Source: Adiantum capillus-veneris
Lineage: Eukaryota > Streptophyta > Polypodiopsida > Polypodiales > Pteridaceae
Assembly: GCA_014529385.2 (NCBI GenBank)
Contig: CM043944.1
Span: 78,137,884-78,201,883, forward strand
Reading direction: 5' to 3'
DNA length: 64,000 bases
Part shown: in pieces, positions 32,018 through 46,440 of the stretch
Layout: each line of letters opens with the position of its first letter
Position numbering within the stretch: position 1 is the stretch's first letter
Notes under the pieces: model-generated
What the model was told of the DNA's origin: nothing
The model's input: the letters and a program-made list of their open reading frames with translations, nothing else
Databases searched by the model: none
Made by a program: the position numbers and the translations under genes

Positions 32018-35000
32018 GTTGGATTTTGATACAGCTATTATCAAACAGGTTCTTAATTCTTTTAATGCTGAGGAGGGAAGTGCCATGGTCAATGGAGTAA
32101 AAGTCATAGCAACTCTTGATGACATTGCCTATGCTTTCAAAATGCCAAACGAGAAGAAGCCAACCACGACATCTACAGAGTAGATAAGTCTGGCTCTGAA
32201 GGAGGATGAAGCAGCCAAGAAGAAAAGGAAGGCTGGTACACAAGGGATTCTAGTAGTAGGACTGGACATTCCCTCAGCCTATAGGTTTGTTGATGAGGCT
32301 GTCAGTTTGAAGAACAACCCTACATACGTGTCAGAGAAGGTGTTTTCCATGTTACTCGCAAAAAGGCTGGATGCTAACGCTAAGATCAATTTGTGCCAGA
32401 TCTTGTCTCACAATGTTCTAAAAAAATTGCCAAGCGGAAATCTCAGAGTGTATTTAAGGCTTGGCATGTCTGGCAATTTCTCTACTAGGCAAATGCTCCA
32501 GAAGCTTCTTTCCAGGTAAAGATGGCTTGGGGTCCAAAGCCCATTCTAGCAACTAACAATGTAGAGCTGTCTTCAAACGAAGAGGCTCCAGGCAATCAAT
32601 TGGCCCTAACTCGACAAAAGAGGAAGGCCACACAGGTGGAAGCCAGTGGTTCAAAGAAACCAAGGATTACGTTGGCCAAGAGCACTACTTTACTAAAGCA
32701 ATTGGAGAGTCAAGTCAAGCCTTTGCCTACTAGAAAGTCTTTAGTAGGCCAAACTTCATCCATACCTGAAGAGCAGACTCCAACAGATACCAGCACTAGA
32801 AAGGGCGAGCAAGGAGAGCAAACTCCTACAGACACCAATACTGGAAAGGGCCAGCAAGAAACGTCAAGCACTAAACAGGTGATGGTCAATAATGACAAAG
32901 GAAAGGGCCCAGCACCTGCCAATCCAGCTAACAAAATTCCTTACAACGAATTGGCTTTATCCATAGCCAAGAAGGATCGACTCCAGCAATTATAGCACAA
33001 TCCTCTCAAAGGCCGACTGATTTTTCAAAAATTGGATTTGGCAACATTACCATACATGTCTCTTGTCATGGTTTATGAGCTAGTTCAATCTGATCCAGCA
33101 ACAGTAGTAGCTGGCGACTACTCAGCGCTTATCCAAACAGCTTCCAATGAGCAGGTGGCTAAGCTAAAAGAAGAACTGCAAAGCAGCCATCAGTAGATTC
33201 AAAAACTTTAGAAGGATATGCTGCACAAAAACTCAGGCACAGTATTGCTAAAAATCAGTCAGTAAGAATAATTAATGAGCTGCAAACAAAGTTGTTGAAG
33301 ATAGAAATAGAAAATCGTCAATTAAAGGAAGACAAGGCAACAGCCTTAAGAGATGCTGATAGATTTTAGACTCTGCTACAAATGAAGCAAACAGACTTCA
33401 ACGACCTGTTGATAGTTCATACTACAGTAAAGGCTTTCCTTACATAGTGATATATTTATAATAATCTTGTTGATATTCTGAGTCTAGAAGGCAACGTCAC
33501 TATGAATATGGACAATTTGAAGGCACTTATGGAGACTATGCCGAGTGATTTGCAAGAAAAGCTTTCTGAATACAACACAGCATTAGCAAATCATGCCATC
33601 ATAGATTATATCAATCAACAAAATGATCTCGATGAGGAGTTTAAGAGGGAAGAAGAGCAGGATGAGGAAGGGGAGGACAACCCGGCTGACAAACCTGATG
33701 ATGATGATGATTTTCCTCCTTCGCCACCCTTAGGATATGGATTTGGTGGATCAGCTACCACAGGGGATAGTCAACTCAATAAAGACCAGCCATACCAACC
33801 CAAAGATTAGCCAGACCTGTAGTTGGAAGACCATAGTCTGATGATCAGCATCAAGGCAGTGGGCAGCACAATCAGGGCAACATTGGAGGTTCTCCAATAC
33901 ACCAGTCATGGCACATTCTAGATAGCAAAGGAAAAGCAAAATTTGTGGGGACTGAAACCTTAAAGGGTGATGAGCAACACTCATTACAGCTCATCACACT
34001 GAATAAGATATTAAGACATCAACAAGCTCCTATTACTAGAAAGTATTTGGAGGATGATACTCTTATCTCCGATCTGGAACGCTTTCAAAGGCTGTAGTAG
34101 GAGCCAGAGGAATGATTTAGCACTTGAAATTATCTACCTTCCATGATCAAGAATTGTGTCAATTACCTGTGCATCCCAACAGAATCCAACTATTGGAAAG
34201 GGTACCTGAGTGGACGCTAACTTCTGATGATATGATAGTCAATCCACATTGGCAATGATATTCCACTGCAGATTAACATTTTCTAGCTCTTTAATTGGAT
34301 CTACTACTAGGGAACAAACCTACATACAGATGTATGAAAGAGGTCATGACTCAACTGAAAGATGTATTGCTTCAGATGCAAATTGCTAGAGGAGTTTTGA
34401 ATCAGAGGATGCAGGCTATCATTGAAGATCAATCTTCCATCAGTAAAGGACCCCAAACTCAAATGACAGTATGAGAACAGGCAACCGCTCTCCGAAAACT
34501 CTTTGAGTTGGTCCGAGTTACTAGGAAGATGATGTAGCAGGAGAACCAAGCTTTTCTTAATTTTTTGGAGTTTGTGCATGATTCTCCAGTTCTCCTGTAT
34601 GCATTACCTGCTAAAGAGGCTGAATTGCTTAGATTTTTCCCATCTTTGTATCCTCAGCATCCAGAATGAGTGGATCAACTCACTTACTTCAACATCACTA
34701 ATGAACTCTAGGACTAGTATGAGCAAGCCACTATGGAATGGAAAGCCTGGCATCAATGACGCCCTCAAAAAAGATAATGTCATGGATCTGTAGGGAGAAA
34801 TACAAAAGGTCAAAATCTGTATGGAACAATGGAAGATCCAGCTCCGCGGCTTAACGAAGATCACAAATCAATTACTTCAACTGACTGTGGAGTCTTCCAA
34901 GATCCCTGAAAAGGATATCACTCCCAAACCAGGACTGGTACCACCAATAGAGAGAGATGGCTTAGATTCTCTTTGAAGCTAGAATTAAGACAAATCAGCC

Positions 35001-35511
35001 TCTTCCACAGGGATGGATTCACACAGCCTTGCATTGTCATAAATTGGCCCGTCTGACAAAGGTAAACACATTCTGTATGATCCCGACAACAAAACCTACA
35101 ACACCCTCGTGCCTTATGAATTTGAGATGTCCACTGAAAGGCGGGATTAGCTTCAGCAGGAGGCCATTTATAAAATTATCCAAAAGGACAATGCTGGCAC
35201 TGGGATTTTTGAGGCACCAAAACAGAAGAAAGGCAAGAGGAAGCGGGTTCAATGGAAGGATACTGGGTAGTTCCATCTCAGAATCAGACGGTGGATTTTC
35301 CCAGTTAGGCACTGGAATCTCCTTGGTTGGGCACCCTTGGAATTACAACGGGTGTCAAGCACTCAAGAAGCATGAAGTATGGCATAAAGCTAGCAATATC
35401 GAAAGCATACTATCAGGAGGAACATCGGCCAAATCAAGAAGCCAGATGGGTTTCTTAATCAGAATCAGGTAGTGGATTTTTTTCAAAAATTTTGGAGTTA
35501 TACCAAATTTC
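32018..35511 (+). pseudogene. Element A 3' ORF, main part: long, coiled-coil-like, unrecognised
   Basis: It continues the ORF interrupted by the hAT, starting in frame as LDFDTAIIKQVLNSFNAEEG. The first globular-looking part (DIPSAYRFVDEAVSLKNNPT ... FSMLLAKRLDANAKINLCQI) ends near 32519. A Lys/Thr/Gln-rich linker has imperfect repeats (EQTPTDTSTRKGEQG then EQTPTDTNTGKGQQE). Next come helical segments likely to form coiled coils (AKLKEELQSSHQ; LQTKLLKIEIENRQLKEDKA). An Asp/Glu-rich stretch (33650-33710) follows, then another helical region (MKEVMTQLKDVLLQMQIARG) and a basic end (PKQKKGKRKRVQWKDTG). Many stops and frameshifts. It closes just before the purine tract. No known domain is recognised. 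Confidence 0.5.
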
Positions 35512-35528
35512 AAGAAAGGAGGGAAGGA
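35512..35528 (+). promoter_or_regulatory. Polypurine tract of element A
   Basis: AAGAAAGGAGGGAAGGA sits directly before the TGTAGAAGGC start of the 3' LTR. Confidence 0.75.
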
Positions 35529-36012
35529 TGTAGAAGGCGAAGACAGTCCCAGTAGACGGGAACTGCCCCTTAGAAGGCCAACTAGCGAGAAGCAGGAACA
35601 GCTACACTGGAAGTAATGACCGCAGGCAGTTACTACAGTAACTCTTGAGAGCTATAAATAGGACCCACTACACTTTAACCGACTGCTTGACTTTTTGGCT
35701 TTTGGCTTTCTAGGAACTTTTGGTTTACGAGCTCTTAGCTTCTAGATTCACCCTTGTAATCATTACTTCTGTAATCATCTAAGATTAAGCCTATTGTATT
35801 CTGTACTGGTTATCCATGAAATAATGATTTGAATCTACAAATACCATTTCCAGTCTTCAAGTGTGTCTTTCATTTCAATATATCATTTCAGTTCATTTTC
35901 CTATTCAGTTCAGTACTCTACTTTAGTCCTCATTAACTGAACTGCCTATATAACCGTAGTTCCAAATTCTAACACTGGAATAAGCTATCTGAAGATACAA
36001 GCTCCCATTCCA
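35529..36012 (+). repeat. 3' LTR of element A
   Basis: 484 bp, TGTAGAAGGC to CTCCCATTCCA. A TATA box (TATAAATA) is at 35653-35660. The final 109 bp match the 5' LTR remnant at 2511-2624. Confidence 0.8.
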
Positions 36013-36400
36013 TGCTATTTTTTAATAGGAGATTGTTCCTAGGCCTTAAAAGATGCTATTAAACTACTTCTATTCATGTTTTGATGACTTGAAAGACAAT
36101 GGATCGTGATTCATGTACCTCTAAAAATGAGGAGTTAGGGTCAAGATAGATTTTATTAGTCCTTGTTATAGTCTCCTAAAGTTTCAAAGTGTTTTGAGTT
36201 CATTTTGTAGACAAACCATTGATAGAAGCAAAGATCAACCATTTTCCTGGTGATAGATTGTTGATGTTGATTCATGATTTTCGGTGAGTGTATCTTCTAG
36301 CAATGATAAATCCATTGTGATTGACCCTCCAACGTCCCATCCCAATTACTTTTGTAAGTATTGACATTAGATTATGTTCGTGCCAAATACCTCTATTGTT
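36013..36400. other. No feature recognised between element A and the copia fragment
   Basis: Non-coding, stop-rich sequence directly after the LTR of A. It may be the decayed continuation of the minus-strand copia element. Confidence 0.3.
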
Positions 36401-37304
36401 GTAAACGTCAGTCAGCGAATCACAGTGTGATTCACTAGCATTACACTTGCATCTTTCTTAGTAGTCGCCTTTGCCTAAAGCTAAGGATATTACATGATGA
36501 GATGATTTTTTTCCCTATACTATAATGACATTTCAGATTTTTCTTGCCTTTATCACTAGATCTCTAACCTATTGTTTTTTGAAGAAGTAGTAGTGGTAGG
36601 GACATGTGTGCTAATTGCAAAGCATTAGAGGTGACAATATTCACGATATTTTTCCTTTTGTTGTGCATGTGTAAATGCATGTCCAATAGCACGCTAATAA
36701 GCCCTCTTTATTGGATTGGTCTTGTTGGAGCAATACAAAGATCATGCATCAAGCTTCACATATTCCATTTAGCAAGCCTAATTGTGGAGACAAAAGTTTG
36801 ATAAGCATCTAGAAAAGCATCAAGAACTATTTTCATAAGAGTACTATCTAGAATGACATCACCAATGGAAATTAATTTCTCATTGAGATCTTTAGTCCCT
36901 ATAAGAATTGCATTCATGGCATTCTCCTCATGCACAACCTTGGACTCTATCAATTTTTGCCTTGTTAGGGCATGTATACAAAGAAGTCAATCTATCAAAT
37001 GCTTGTTTTGCTAATCATGTTGATAAAATATGCAAAGTAATGGAAAACTTAACAAAACCTCAATCGATACATGAGCCTGTGCATCCTTAACGTCTCAACA
37101 TGTTTTTTCAGCAATAGACAAAAGAACTCTAGCAGTAGAACTGCTGGAACATGTACCATCATCCACATACCCTATATTCATAAAACCTAGTCTTACATCA
37201 TAACCATGCATAATGCTCCAAACTCCCTTCGCAAGAAGGAGATTTTGCATTATGTATGCCCAAAGTGGGTAGTTTTTCCCATCTAGTTTATATTCAGGAG
37301 ACAA
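36400..37304 (-). pseudogene. gag: Ty1/copia gag fragment
   Basis: The minus strand reads MSPEYKLDGKNYPLWAYIMQ followed by NLLLAKGVWSIMHG, the N-terminus of a copia-type Gag (UBN2 family). After frameshifts comes VHEENAMNAILIGTKDLNEK and DAFLDAYQTFVSTI, the later part of the same domain. This resembles the plus-strand copia fragment at 63289-63549. Downstream (36750-36400) only degraded zinc-knuckle-like residues are visible. No protease, integrase or RT follows before element A ends. It lies immediately left of element E in the same orientation as another copia gag at 45.8-46.4 kb. Confidence 0.65.
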
Positions 37305-37485
37305 TATGCAAAAATATCATTATTTCAACCATGGATGGTGATTGTGTTGGATGTAAAAGTTACCTTTGTAGAGTAAAACCTGCAAAAAACTAACATGTGC
37401 CATAGGGAACACTACAAAAAAGACTACAAAGTCTCTAGTTTGTAGAACTATGCATTGATAGAAAACCTACAAAAAGGACAAAATG

Positions 37486-37973
37486 TGTAATGGAATTGAT
37501 ATTTCTATTAATTATTGCAGCTGATAGGTGGAAAAGGCTTGACCAAGCTAGGCCTATGCATACGAAAATATATTTCATGTATTATTCAAGTGCTCTTTAT
37601 GAGCTTTGGCCATTTATGACCGGCCGGCCAGTTTGTACTCACAATTGACCATTTAAGAAATCTATAAAACAAATACGTGCAAGACGGAAATGGTCACTCT
37701 TGCACGGGGGGAGATTGCACCCAGTGTCTGTGTATTCTTCTCTCCTCTCTTCTCTTCTCTTCTCTCTCACCGTGCCGGCATAGCACTCCGCTCTAGAAGG
37801 TGCGCCTGCACGTGCTCGCTTACTCTGTCTCGCTCTCTAGTGCCTCTTTCATGTGAGATTTGCTATGGCGTTTACGCGTACACGATGGGGCAGGTATGGA
37901 GATCTATTGATTTATGGTCTGTAGCATGTTATTCTATGTATTTTGTAGGGAGCCAAGACTTCCGACTGTAGCA
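37486..37973 (+). repeat. 5' LTR of element E
   Basis: TGTAATGGAATTG to CGACTGTAGCA. It contains GGCCGGCC within a palindromic ACCGGCCGGCCAG stretch, a TATA box (TATAAAA, 37663-37669) and a CT-rich leader. Confidence 0.9.
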
Positions 37974-37974
37974 G

Positions 37975-37986
37975 TGGTATCAAAGT
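37975..37986 (+). promoter_or_regulatory. Primer-binding site of element E
   Basis: TGGTATCAAAGT begins two bases after the LTR. It is close to the tRNA-iMet-complementary TGGTATCAGAGC. Confidence 0.75.
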
Positions 37987-38958
37987 TGTGGCTACGCTCT
38001 TGGCTATGCAGCAGTTATGGGTATGAAAAAAAAAATCATCATAAACAACCATCAAAGATAAGTGTTGCCACCCTTTTCTTTCTAAACTTTAAGGTTACAT
38101 TCTTTCCCTATCGTAGAATGTTTATGCTTTGCAGATTGGTATATACCTAAATAATTTGAGATCAACCCATAGCTAGATGTAGCTCTTTCAACCGCGTGAT
38201 AGAGAGATCAATTGCCCTTCTAGTAGATGTATGATAGGAAAACTCTAACCGATTGAATATTAGCATTAATTCGTTCATGCATAAGTTTGGTTGCAATCGA
38301 TGTATCAAAAACAATAAAAATCATGGCAATACAAATCCCAAATAGGAGAGCTTATACAGAGTGTGAAAATATAGGGGAAGAAGAAGTTGAAGAAGAAGGA
38401 AAGGTGGGTTCCGTGCACAAAGGAGACGCACCCCTAAGGCAATTCCCATACTCAACCAAGGTTAAATTAAATAAATAAATAAAACATTTCAACGAAGAAC
38501 AACCACGAGTATTCGTGATGTTCACCATGATCATCGCCACCGAGTGCTGACTATGTATATATGGTCATCGAGATCATGACAGCGCGGAGAGCATGGACGC
38601 TCGGCACCATGAGCGGCAAGATGAAGCTATAGTATAGCAAGGTGTAGGAGCAATCGAATAGGGACATCAGCTACTCGTAGATCTTTTTTTTTCTCTCTCT
38701 ACCGCTCTCCCTTTCTCTCTCTACTGCTCACGTTCAATCACGCTGGCCAATGCCCATCACTGCATTCTATAGTATGCGGACTACTTGACACGGCCCAACA
38801 TGCACCTCTCTTTCTCAAGTGTTGGCGCAGTGGCTCCGTTGTGCCTTACCATGCAAACTAATTCTCTCTTTCTCTCTCTCACCCTCTTGACCAATCGCCC
38901 AGGAGTTTTCTTTTGTTAGGTACCCTCGATTCTACGGAAGGGCATGCAAATGGCCATT

Positions 38959-38960
<2 letters not shown>
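37987..38960 (+). other. Non-coding leader of element E
   Basis: No supported ORF. CT-rich runs at 38690-38720 and 38866-38882 lead to the (CT)n tract at about 38963-38996 that borders the LINE. Confidence 0.4.
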
Positions 38961-38997
<37 letters not shown>

Positions 38998-41900
38998 GCA
39001 CCCATTTTTGTAGCCGGTTGCTACATTCCTCATCATGATTCTCCCTTTTATGCTTGCATGGATAGAGATCAACCATTTTCTGATTTGGAAGAGGACATTG
39101 CTTATTTCAAAGGTGAAGGTGATGTTATTGTATTTGGGGATATGAATGCTCGCACAAAAACATTGCAACATGATACTCAACAATTTGATATGCCATACAT
39201 TTCAAGGGAGTTGGAGGAAGTTCACTTGTATGATCGTACTTCAATGGATGAGAAAGAGCCGGATCACTATGGAAAGTTACTTTTACACATGTGTAATAGC
39301 ACAGGTATGCTCATTGCCAATGGTGTATCTTTGTGGAGTGGAACCAATGGGTTTACATGTAGAAGACATAATGGGGATAGTGTGATTGACTATATGCTAC
39401 TCTCTGAAGCCATCATGTATCGCATAAAGAGTTTTATGTTTGGTCAATGGACCCCGGAATCCGACCATCGCACCTTATGTATTGACCTTTCATGTGGAGA
39501 AGCAACTAAGCATGATAATCTCAGCCAAAGGAAAGAGAAGTTATCACTATGTATGGATTTCAAACGGGCACCAATGTACATTGAAATGGTTGAGCAAAAA
39601 TTATGGATGACAAAGCTTCAATGTGATGCACCATTGGAAACTAAATGGGAAGCTTTCAAGAAAGCTATTTGTTCTTGTGCGGAAGAATGCTTTGCCATAA
39701 AGCATCTCCATGGTATCAACAAAGATAGATCACGCAAAAGGTGGTTTGATAAAGAATGTCAAGATGCTCGAAAGTCCTTGATAAAGCTTGATGCAACTAT
39801 GGACAAAGACAACTATCAAAGTCATTTGCATACATACAAGGCATTGATTCAAAAGAAGAGAAGAAGATGGGAAGTAAAGCAACAAGAATTTCAAGTCCAA
39901 GAAAAGGCACATGCATGTGGAAGATTTTGGAGAAACTTGAGAGGCAAGCGGGTTGAGAATTTTGGTAACTTGAGTCTAGTGGATATGTACACACATTGTA
40001 GGCAATTATATGAGCAAGAAAATACTGAAAAAATGCCATTTTATGGTTCACTCCGATGTATGCCGTCTTTTTTTACTATTGAGGATGTATGCGGTGGGCT
40101 TGAAAAGTTGGCCACTCGCAAAGCGGGAGATCTTCAAGGTATCAAGCCGGAGATGATCAAATGGATGGGAGATTTTACCCATGAGTGGATGTGTGATATG
40201 TTCAACCTTGCACTTCAACATGGTATGCCTTATGATTGGAGTACTAATTGGGTTAAGCCTTTGCATAAAGGAGGGGATGTAAAGAATGTAAGCAACTACC
40301 GGACTATAATGATTGGGTCTCTTATGGCAAAGTTATTTGGGTGCATAATGGAGATGAAATTGAGTGATTGGGCTGAAGAGAATGACAAGCGTGCAAAGGG
40401 ACAAGCGGGTTTTCGTCGATGCCATAGCACCATTGATCATCTTGTCACTCTTCGTGTTCTCATGGAGGAAAGTCGGTTGAAAGGCAAGCGATTGTATTGT
40501 TGTTTTGTGGACTTTAAGAAAGCCTTTGATATGATTCCACGTAACAATTTGTGGAGAAGGATGGAAGAACTCCAAGTGCCAAGTGAGTTTATGCTTGCGG
40601 TTTCTCGAATCTATGAGAAGGTGATTTGTCAATTGCGCATGGGAAGAGAAATTTCAGAAATTTTTGTAAGCACTATTGGGGTTAAACAAGGATGTCCATT
40701 GTCACCAACTCTCTTTGGTCTATGCATCGATCAATTGGAACAAATGGTACTTGACTTTATGCAAGAAGAAGGCATTGAAGAGGTCACTATTTGCAATGCG
40801 GTAATCATGCTTTTGTTGTATGTGGATGATGTAGTGCTTCTAGCACACACTTTAGAAGATGCACAAAAGCTTATGGTTGTCCTTGAGAACTTTTGCTTGC
40901 ATAGTGGGCTGATTGTAAATGAATCCAAAACAAAGGTTATGCTTGTGAAAACCAACCATAAGGAGAAGCCATGCATTGTGTACAACAACGAGACACTTGA
41001 AGTTGTTGAGAGCTTTAAGTACCTTGGCCTTGAGGTTCCATCCAATCACAAGTGGCATGAATGTGCTATGCGTCGTTTGGAAGCGGGAAAGAGAGCATAT
41101 TATGCATTTGAGAACATGTGTAATGCGGGAAACATCAAGTGTTGGGTTCTCAAGAAGTATCTTTTTGATGCATTGGTGACACCGGTTCTTCTTTATGGAG
41201 TTGAAGTGTGGGGTGGGAGCATCTCAAAGTCTACTTGGAAAGAGTTTGAGAATGTCCAAAAGCGTTTTCTTACAAACTTTCTCCAAGTTAAGACACAAAC
41301 ACCATATATGCTCCTACTTCTTGAGTCGGGATCTCTTCCAATTGAGGTTATGGGCATGGAAAGGGTTGTGGAGTACATGATAAAGATGCGTCAAAACCCC
41401 TCACATCGACTTCCTACAATTGCATGGGAAGCAAGCAAAAAAGTTCAAAAGACGCATAAAAGCAAGATCTTGAGCACGGGATGGATGCAAGACATAAAGA
41501 AGTGGTTTGGGAGATGGGATGCATTACACTTGCTACATGATGCTTCAATTGACTCTCAAGTGAATGAAGCTTTTCTACAACGCCAATGTATTACGGCTTG
41601 GGAGAAATCCGGTGGGTCACGCTTCATACATTACACCACCTATATTGCCCCCAACTACAAAACCATGTTCTTCGCTGAGAGAGGAAACCGTACTCACACT
41701 TACATGCTTGAGCCTATTCCCTTGTCTGCGATACGCACTATCGTAGCAATTCGGCTTAGCTCCCATTTCCTTCGATGCGAGATAGGGCGTTGGGACAATG
41801 GAGAAGAGTCAAATCAATTGTGCACATTATGCTCACTGCAAGTTCGAGAGTCTAAGTACCACACACTACTAGAGTGCTCAACTTTTGATCACATCCGAAC

Positions 41901-42063
41901 TTGCTTCTCTCACATTTTCAGCCATAACTTAGACCTACACACTTTCCTCTCCCAGCCAAAGTGTGGGCTCTCCATTGCGACTCTCATCACTACAATTTTG
42001 GAGCATCGAGAGTCACTCATCAGCCGTACACATACTACATCACATGTAACTTTGGTCCCATAG
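38998..42063 (+). CDS. LINE ORF2-like protein: endonuclease (partial), reverse transcriptase, C-terminal CCHC
   Basis: Open for over 1,000 codons. An upstream ATG at 38944 only reads through the CT repeat (LSLSLS), so the first element-derived residues are about IFVAGCYIPHHDSPF. The N-terminal third is the C-terminal half of an APE-type endonuclease (VIVFGDMNART, DSVIDYML, TPESDHRTL). RT motifs are complete: NYRTIMIGSLMAKLF, GQAGFRRCHSTIDHL, FVDFKKAFDMIPR, GVKQGCPLSPTLFG and the catalytic YVDDVVLLA. The C-terminus has CTLCSLQVRESKYHTLLEC (CX2CX9HX4C). It would nick DNA and prime reverse transcription from its own RNA, but the first part of the endonuclease is missing, as in a 5'-truncated insertion. 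No internal stop is present. Confidence 0.85.
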   Translation, partial: APIFVAGCYIPHHDSPFYACMDRDQPFSDLEEDIAYFKGEGDVIVFGDMNARTKTLQHDTQQFDMPYISRELEEVHLYDRTSMDEKEPDHYGKLLLHMCNSTGMLIANGVSLWSGTNGFTCRRHNGDSVIDYMLLSEAIMYRIKSFMFGQWTPESDHRTLCIDLSCGEATKHDNLSQRKEKLSLCMDFKRAPMYIEMVEQKLWMTKLQCDAPLETKWEAFKKAICSCAEECFAIKHLHGINKDRSRKRWFDKECQDARKSLIKLDATMDKDNYQSHLHTYKALIQKKRRRWEVKQQEFQVQEKAHACGRFWRNLRGKRVENFGNLSLVDMYTHCRQLYEQENTEKMPFYGSLRCMPSFFTIEDVCGGLEKLATRKAGDLQGIKPEMIKWMGDFTHEWMCDMFNLALQHGMPYDWSTNWVKPLHKGGDVKNVSNYRTIMIGSLMAKLFGCIMEMKLSDWAEENDKRAKGQAGFRRCHSTIDHLVTLRVLMEESRLKGKRLYCCFVDFKKAFDMIPRNNLWRRMEELQVPSEFMLAVSRIYEKVICQLRMGREISEIFVSTIGVKQGCPLSPTLFGLCIDQLEQMVLDFMQEEGIEEVTICNAVIMLLLYVDDVVLLAHTLEDAQKLMVVLENFCLHSGLIVNESKTKVMLVKTNHKEKPCIVYNNETLEVVESFKYLGLEVPSNHKWHECAMRRLEAGKRAYYAFENMCNAGNIKCWVLKKYLFDALVTPVLLYGVEVWGGSISKSTWKEFENVQKRFLTNFLQVKTQTPYMLLLLESGSLPIEVMGMERVVEYMIKMRQNPSHRLPTIAWEASKKVQKTHKSKILSTGWMQDIKKWFGRWDALHLLHDASIDSQVNEAFLQRQCITAWEKSGGSRFIHYTTYIAPNYKTMFFAERGNRTHTYMLEPIPLSAIRTIVAIRLSSHFLRCEIGRWDNGEESNQLCTLCSLQVRESKYHTLLECSTFDHIRTCFSHIFSHNLDLHTFLSQPKCGLSIATLITTILEHRESLISRTHTTSHVTLVP

Positions 42064-42107
42064 GTCATATTTGACCTCCGAGGACGATGATAAAATCTAT
42101 CTATCTA

Positions 42108-42163
<56 letters not shown>

Positions 42164-42186
42164 CCCCCCCCTCTCTCTCTCTCTTA
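42064..42186 (+). repeat. LINE 3' end: short UTR, ATCT repeats and (CT)n/(C)n tail
   Basis: After the stop, about 30 bp of unique sequence (GGTCATATTTGACC, itself an inverted repeat) leads to ATCTATCTATCT and a long CT run with a C10 block. The tail is a microsatellite, not poly-A. The other side of the LINE is also a CT run. Confidence 0.6.
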
Positions 42187-45076
<2,890 letters not shown>

Positions 45077-45089
45077 CAACGGAGAGGTA

Positions 45090-45577
45090 TGTAATGGAAT
45101 TGATATTTCTATTAATTATTGCAGCTGATAGGTGGAAAAGTCTTGACCAAGCTAGGCCTATGCATACGGAAATATATTTCATGTATTATTCAAGTGCTCT
45201 TTATGAGCTTCGGCCATTTATGACCGGCCGGCCAGTTTGTACTCACAATTGACCATTTAAGAAATCTATAAAACAAATACGCGTAAGAGGGAAATGGTCA
45301 CTCTTGCACGGGGGGAGATTGCACCCAGTGTCTATGTATTCTTCTCTCCTCTCTTCTCTTCTCTTCTCTCTCACCGTGCCGGCGTAGCACTCCGCTCTAG
45401 GAGGTGCGCCTGCACGTGCTCGCTTACTCTGTCTCGCTCTCTAGTGCCTCTTTCATGTGAGATTTGCTATGGCGTTTACGCGTACACGATGGCGCAGGTA
45501 TGGAGATCTATTGATTTATGGTCTGTAGCATGTTATTCTATGTATTTTGCAGGGATCCACGACTTCCAACTGTAGCA
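45090..45577 (+). repeat. 3' LTR of element E
   Basis: 488 bp, same ends as the 5' LTR, TATA box at 45267-45273. It is followed by the AAATG target duplication. Confidence 0.9.
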
Positions 45578-45799
45578 AAATGGCCTGCATAGTACTATGT
45601 GTTGTGGAAATAGAGGCAAAAATGGAAACATAGGTCGAAATGAGCCCTATGAATGCTCACCAAAAACAGCTCAAGAGCACACAACACATGAAGTAGAATT
45701 ACTCAATGTGCTCGTAGAAAGATAAGGCTTGCCAAAGAGTGATGGGTATCTACAGAAGAAAAAGCCCCACTTTGCAAAAGAAAAAAGTTCCCTAGGAGC

Positions 45800-46440
45800 C
45801 CTAATTGTGTTGAGACTTATCATTGTCACAATATGGTAGCATGCATATCCATGTCAGCCTCATTTTTAAAGATGATCACAACTCGTTCAAAGATGCTATT
45901 GTGTGTGTTTGCGTTGTTAAGCAACACTGCATAGGCTTCATCTTTCTCAATTTCTTTGCCAATGGTTGCAAGTTTTTTTCAAGACCTTTAAATTGACTTA
46001 CTAGAGCAACGATGGATTCATTTGTGTGAGATTGCAATATATAAATTTGCATCAATAAGTTAATTTTAGAATTTTTAATTATGAGCCAAAAAGATTTCAA
46101 ATCCATTTGAGACTTCTTTTGCTTCCTTGAATTCCAAAATATGGTGTGGCACATCATCATGTACATGGCTAACAATTATGCCCAATGCTTTGTTGTTGTT
46201 TTTTTTTCACTTTAGTGGACTAATTTGGATAGTAGTCTCTCCATATTTAAAGAACTCCCAATGGTCTTTATGCAAAAGATGATTCGTTGTTTTGATTCCA
46301 CTCATATGATGAAGCCCTCCTTGATAGATCAAACAATTACAAGAGTGGCCATGCTCACAATCCAAGCCATGGCATCCATAGGACCAGGAAGATACAAGAG
46401 GGGTTTCAAAATGCACACAAATGACCCAAGCTATCCCTAA
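45800..46440 (-). pseudogene. gag: Ty1/copia gag fragment
   Basis: Across frames the minus strand reads HWEFFKYGETTIQISPL, NKALGIIVSHVHDDVPHHIL, EFKEAKEV, INLLMQIYILQSHTNESIV, ALVSQFKGL, IGKEIEKDEAYAVLLNNANT and FERVVIIFKNEADMD. These are successive parts of a copia-type Gag (UBN2 family). At least three frameshifts and one or more stops are present. No protease or pol follows: the next sequence in this orientation is element E. It may be the interrupted upstream part of the copia sequence left of E, or a separate copy. Confidence 0.6.

Larger units (their letters stand above)
2511..36012 (+). mobile_element. Element A: Ty3/gypsy-type LTR retrotransposon with long 3' ORF, split by nested insertions
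   Basis: The end of the 5' LTR (2511-2624) matches the end of the 3' LTR (35529-36012). The order gag, protease, RT, RNase H, integrase is that of Ty3/gypsy elements, followed by an additional long 3' ORF. About 10.2 kb belongs to A. The rest is element B (from 5727), which replaced the start of RT, and the hAT transposon (17670-32009), which split the 3' ORF. The coding sequence is full of stops and frameshifts, so it is an old copy. Its own target duplication cannot be read because the left end is disrupted by C. Confidence 0.75.

Noticed and set aside
38944-38997. ATG at 38944 as start of the LINE protein
   Set aside because: The first codons read through a CT microsatellite (LSLSLS) and upstream non-LINE sequence; the real N-terminus has been lost.
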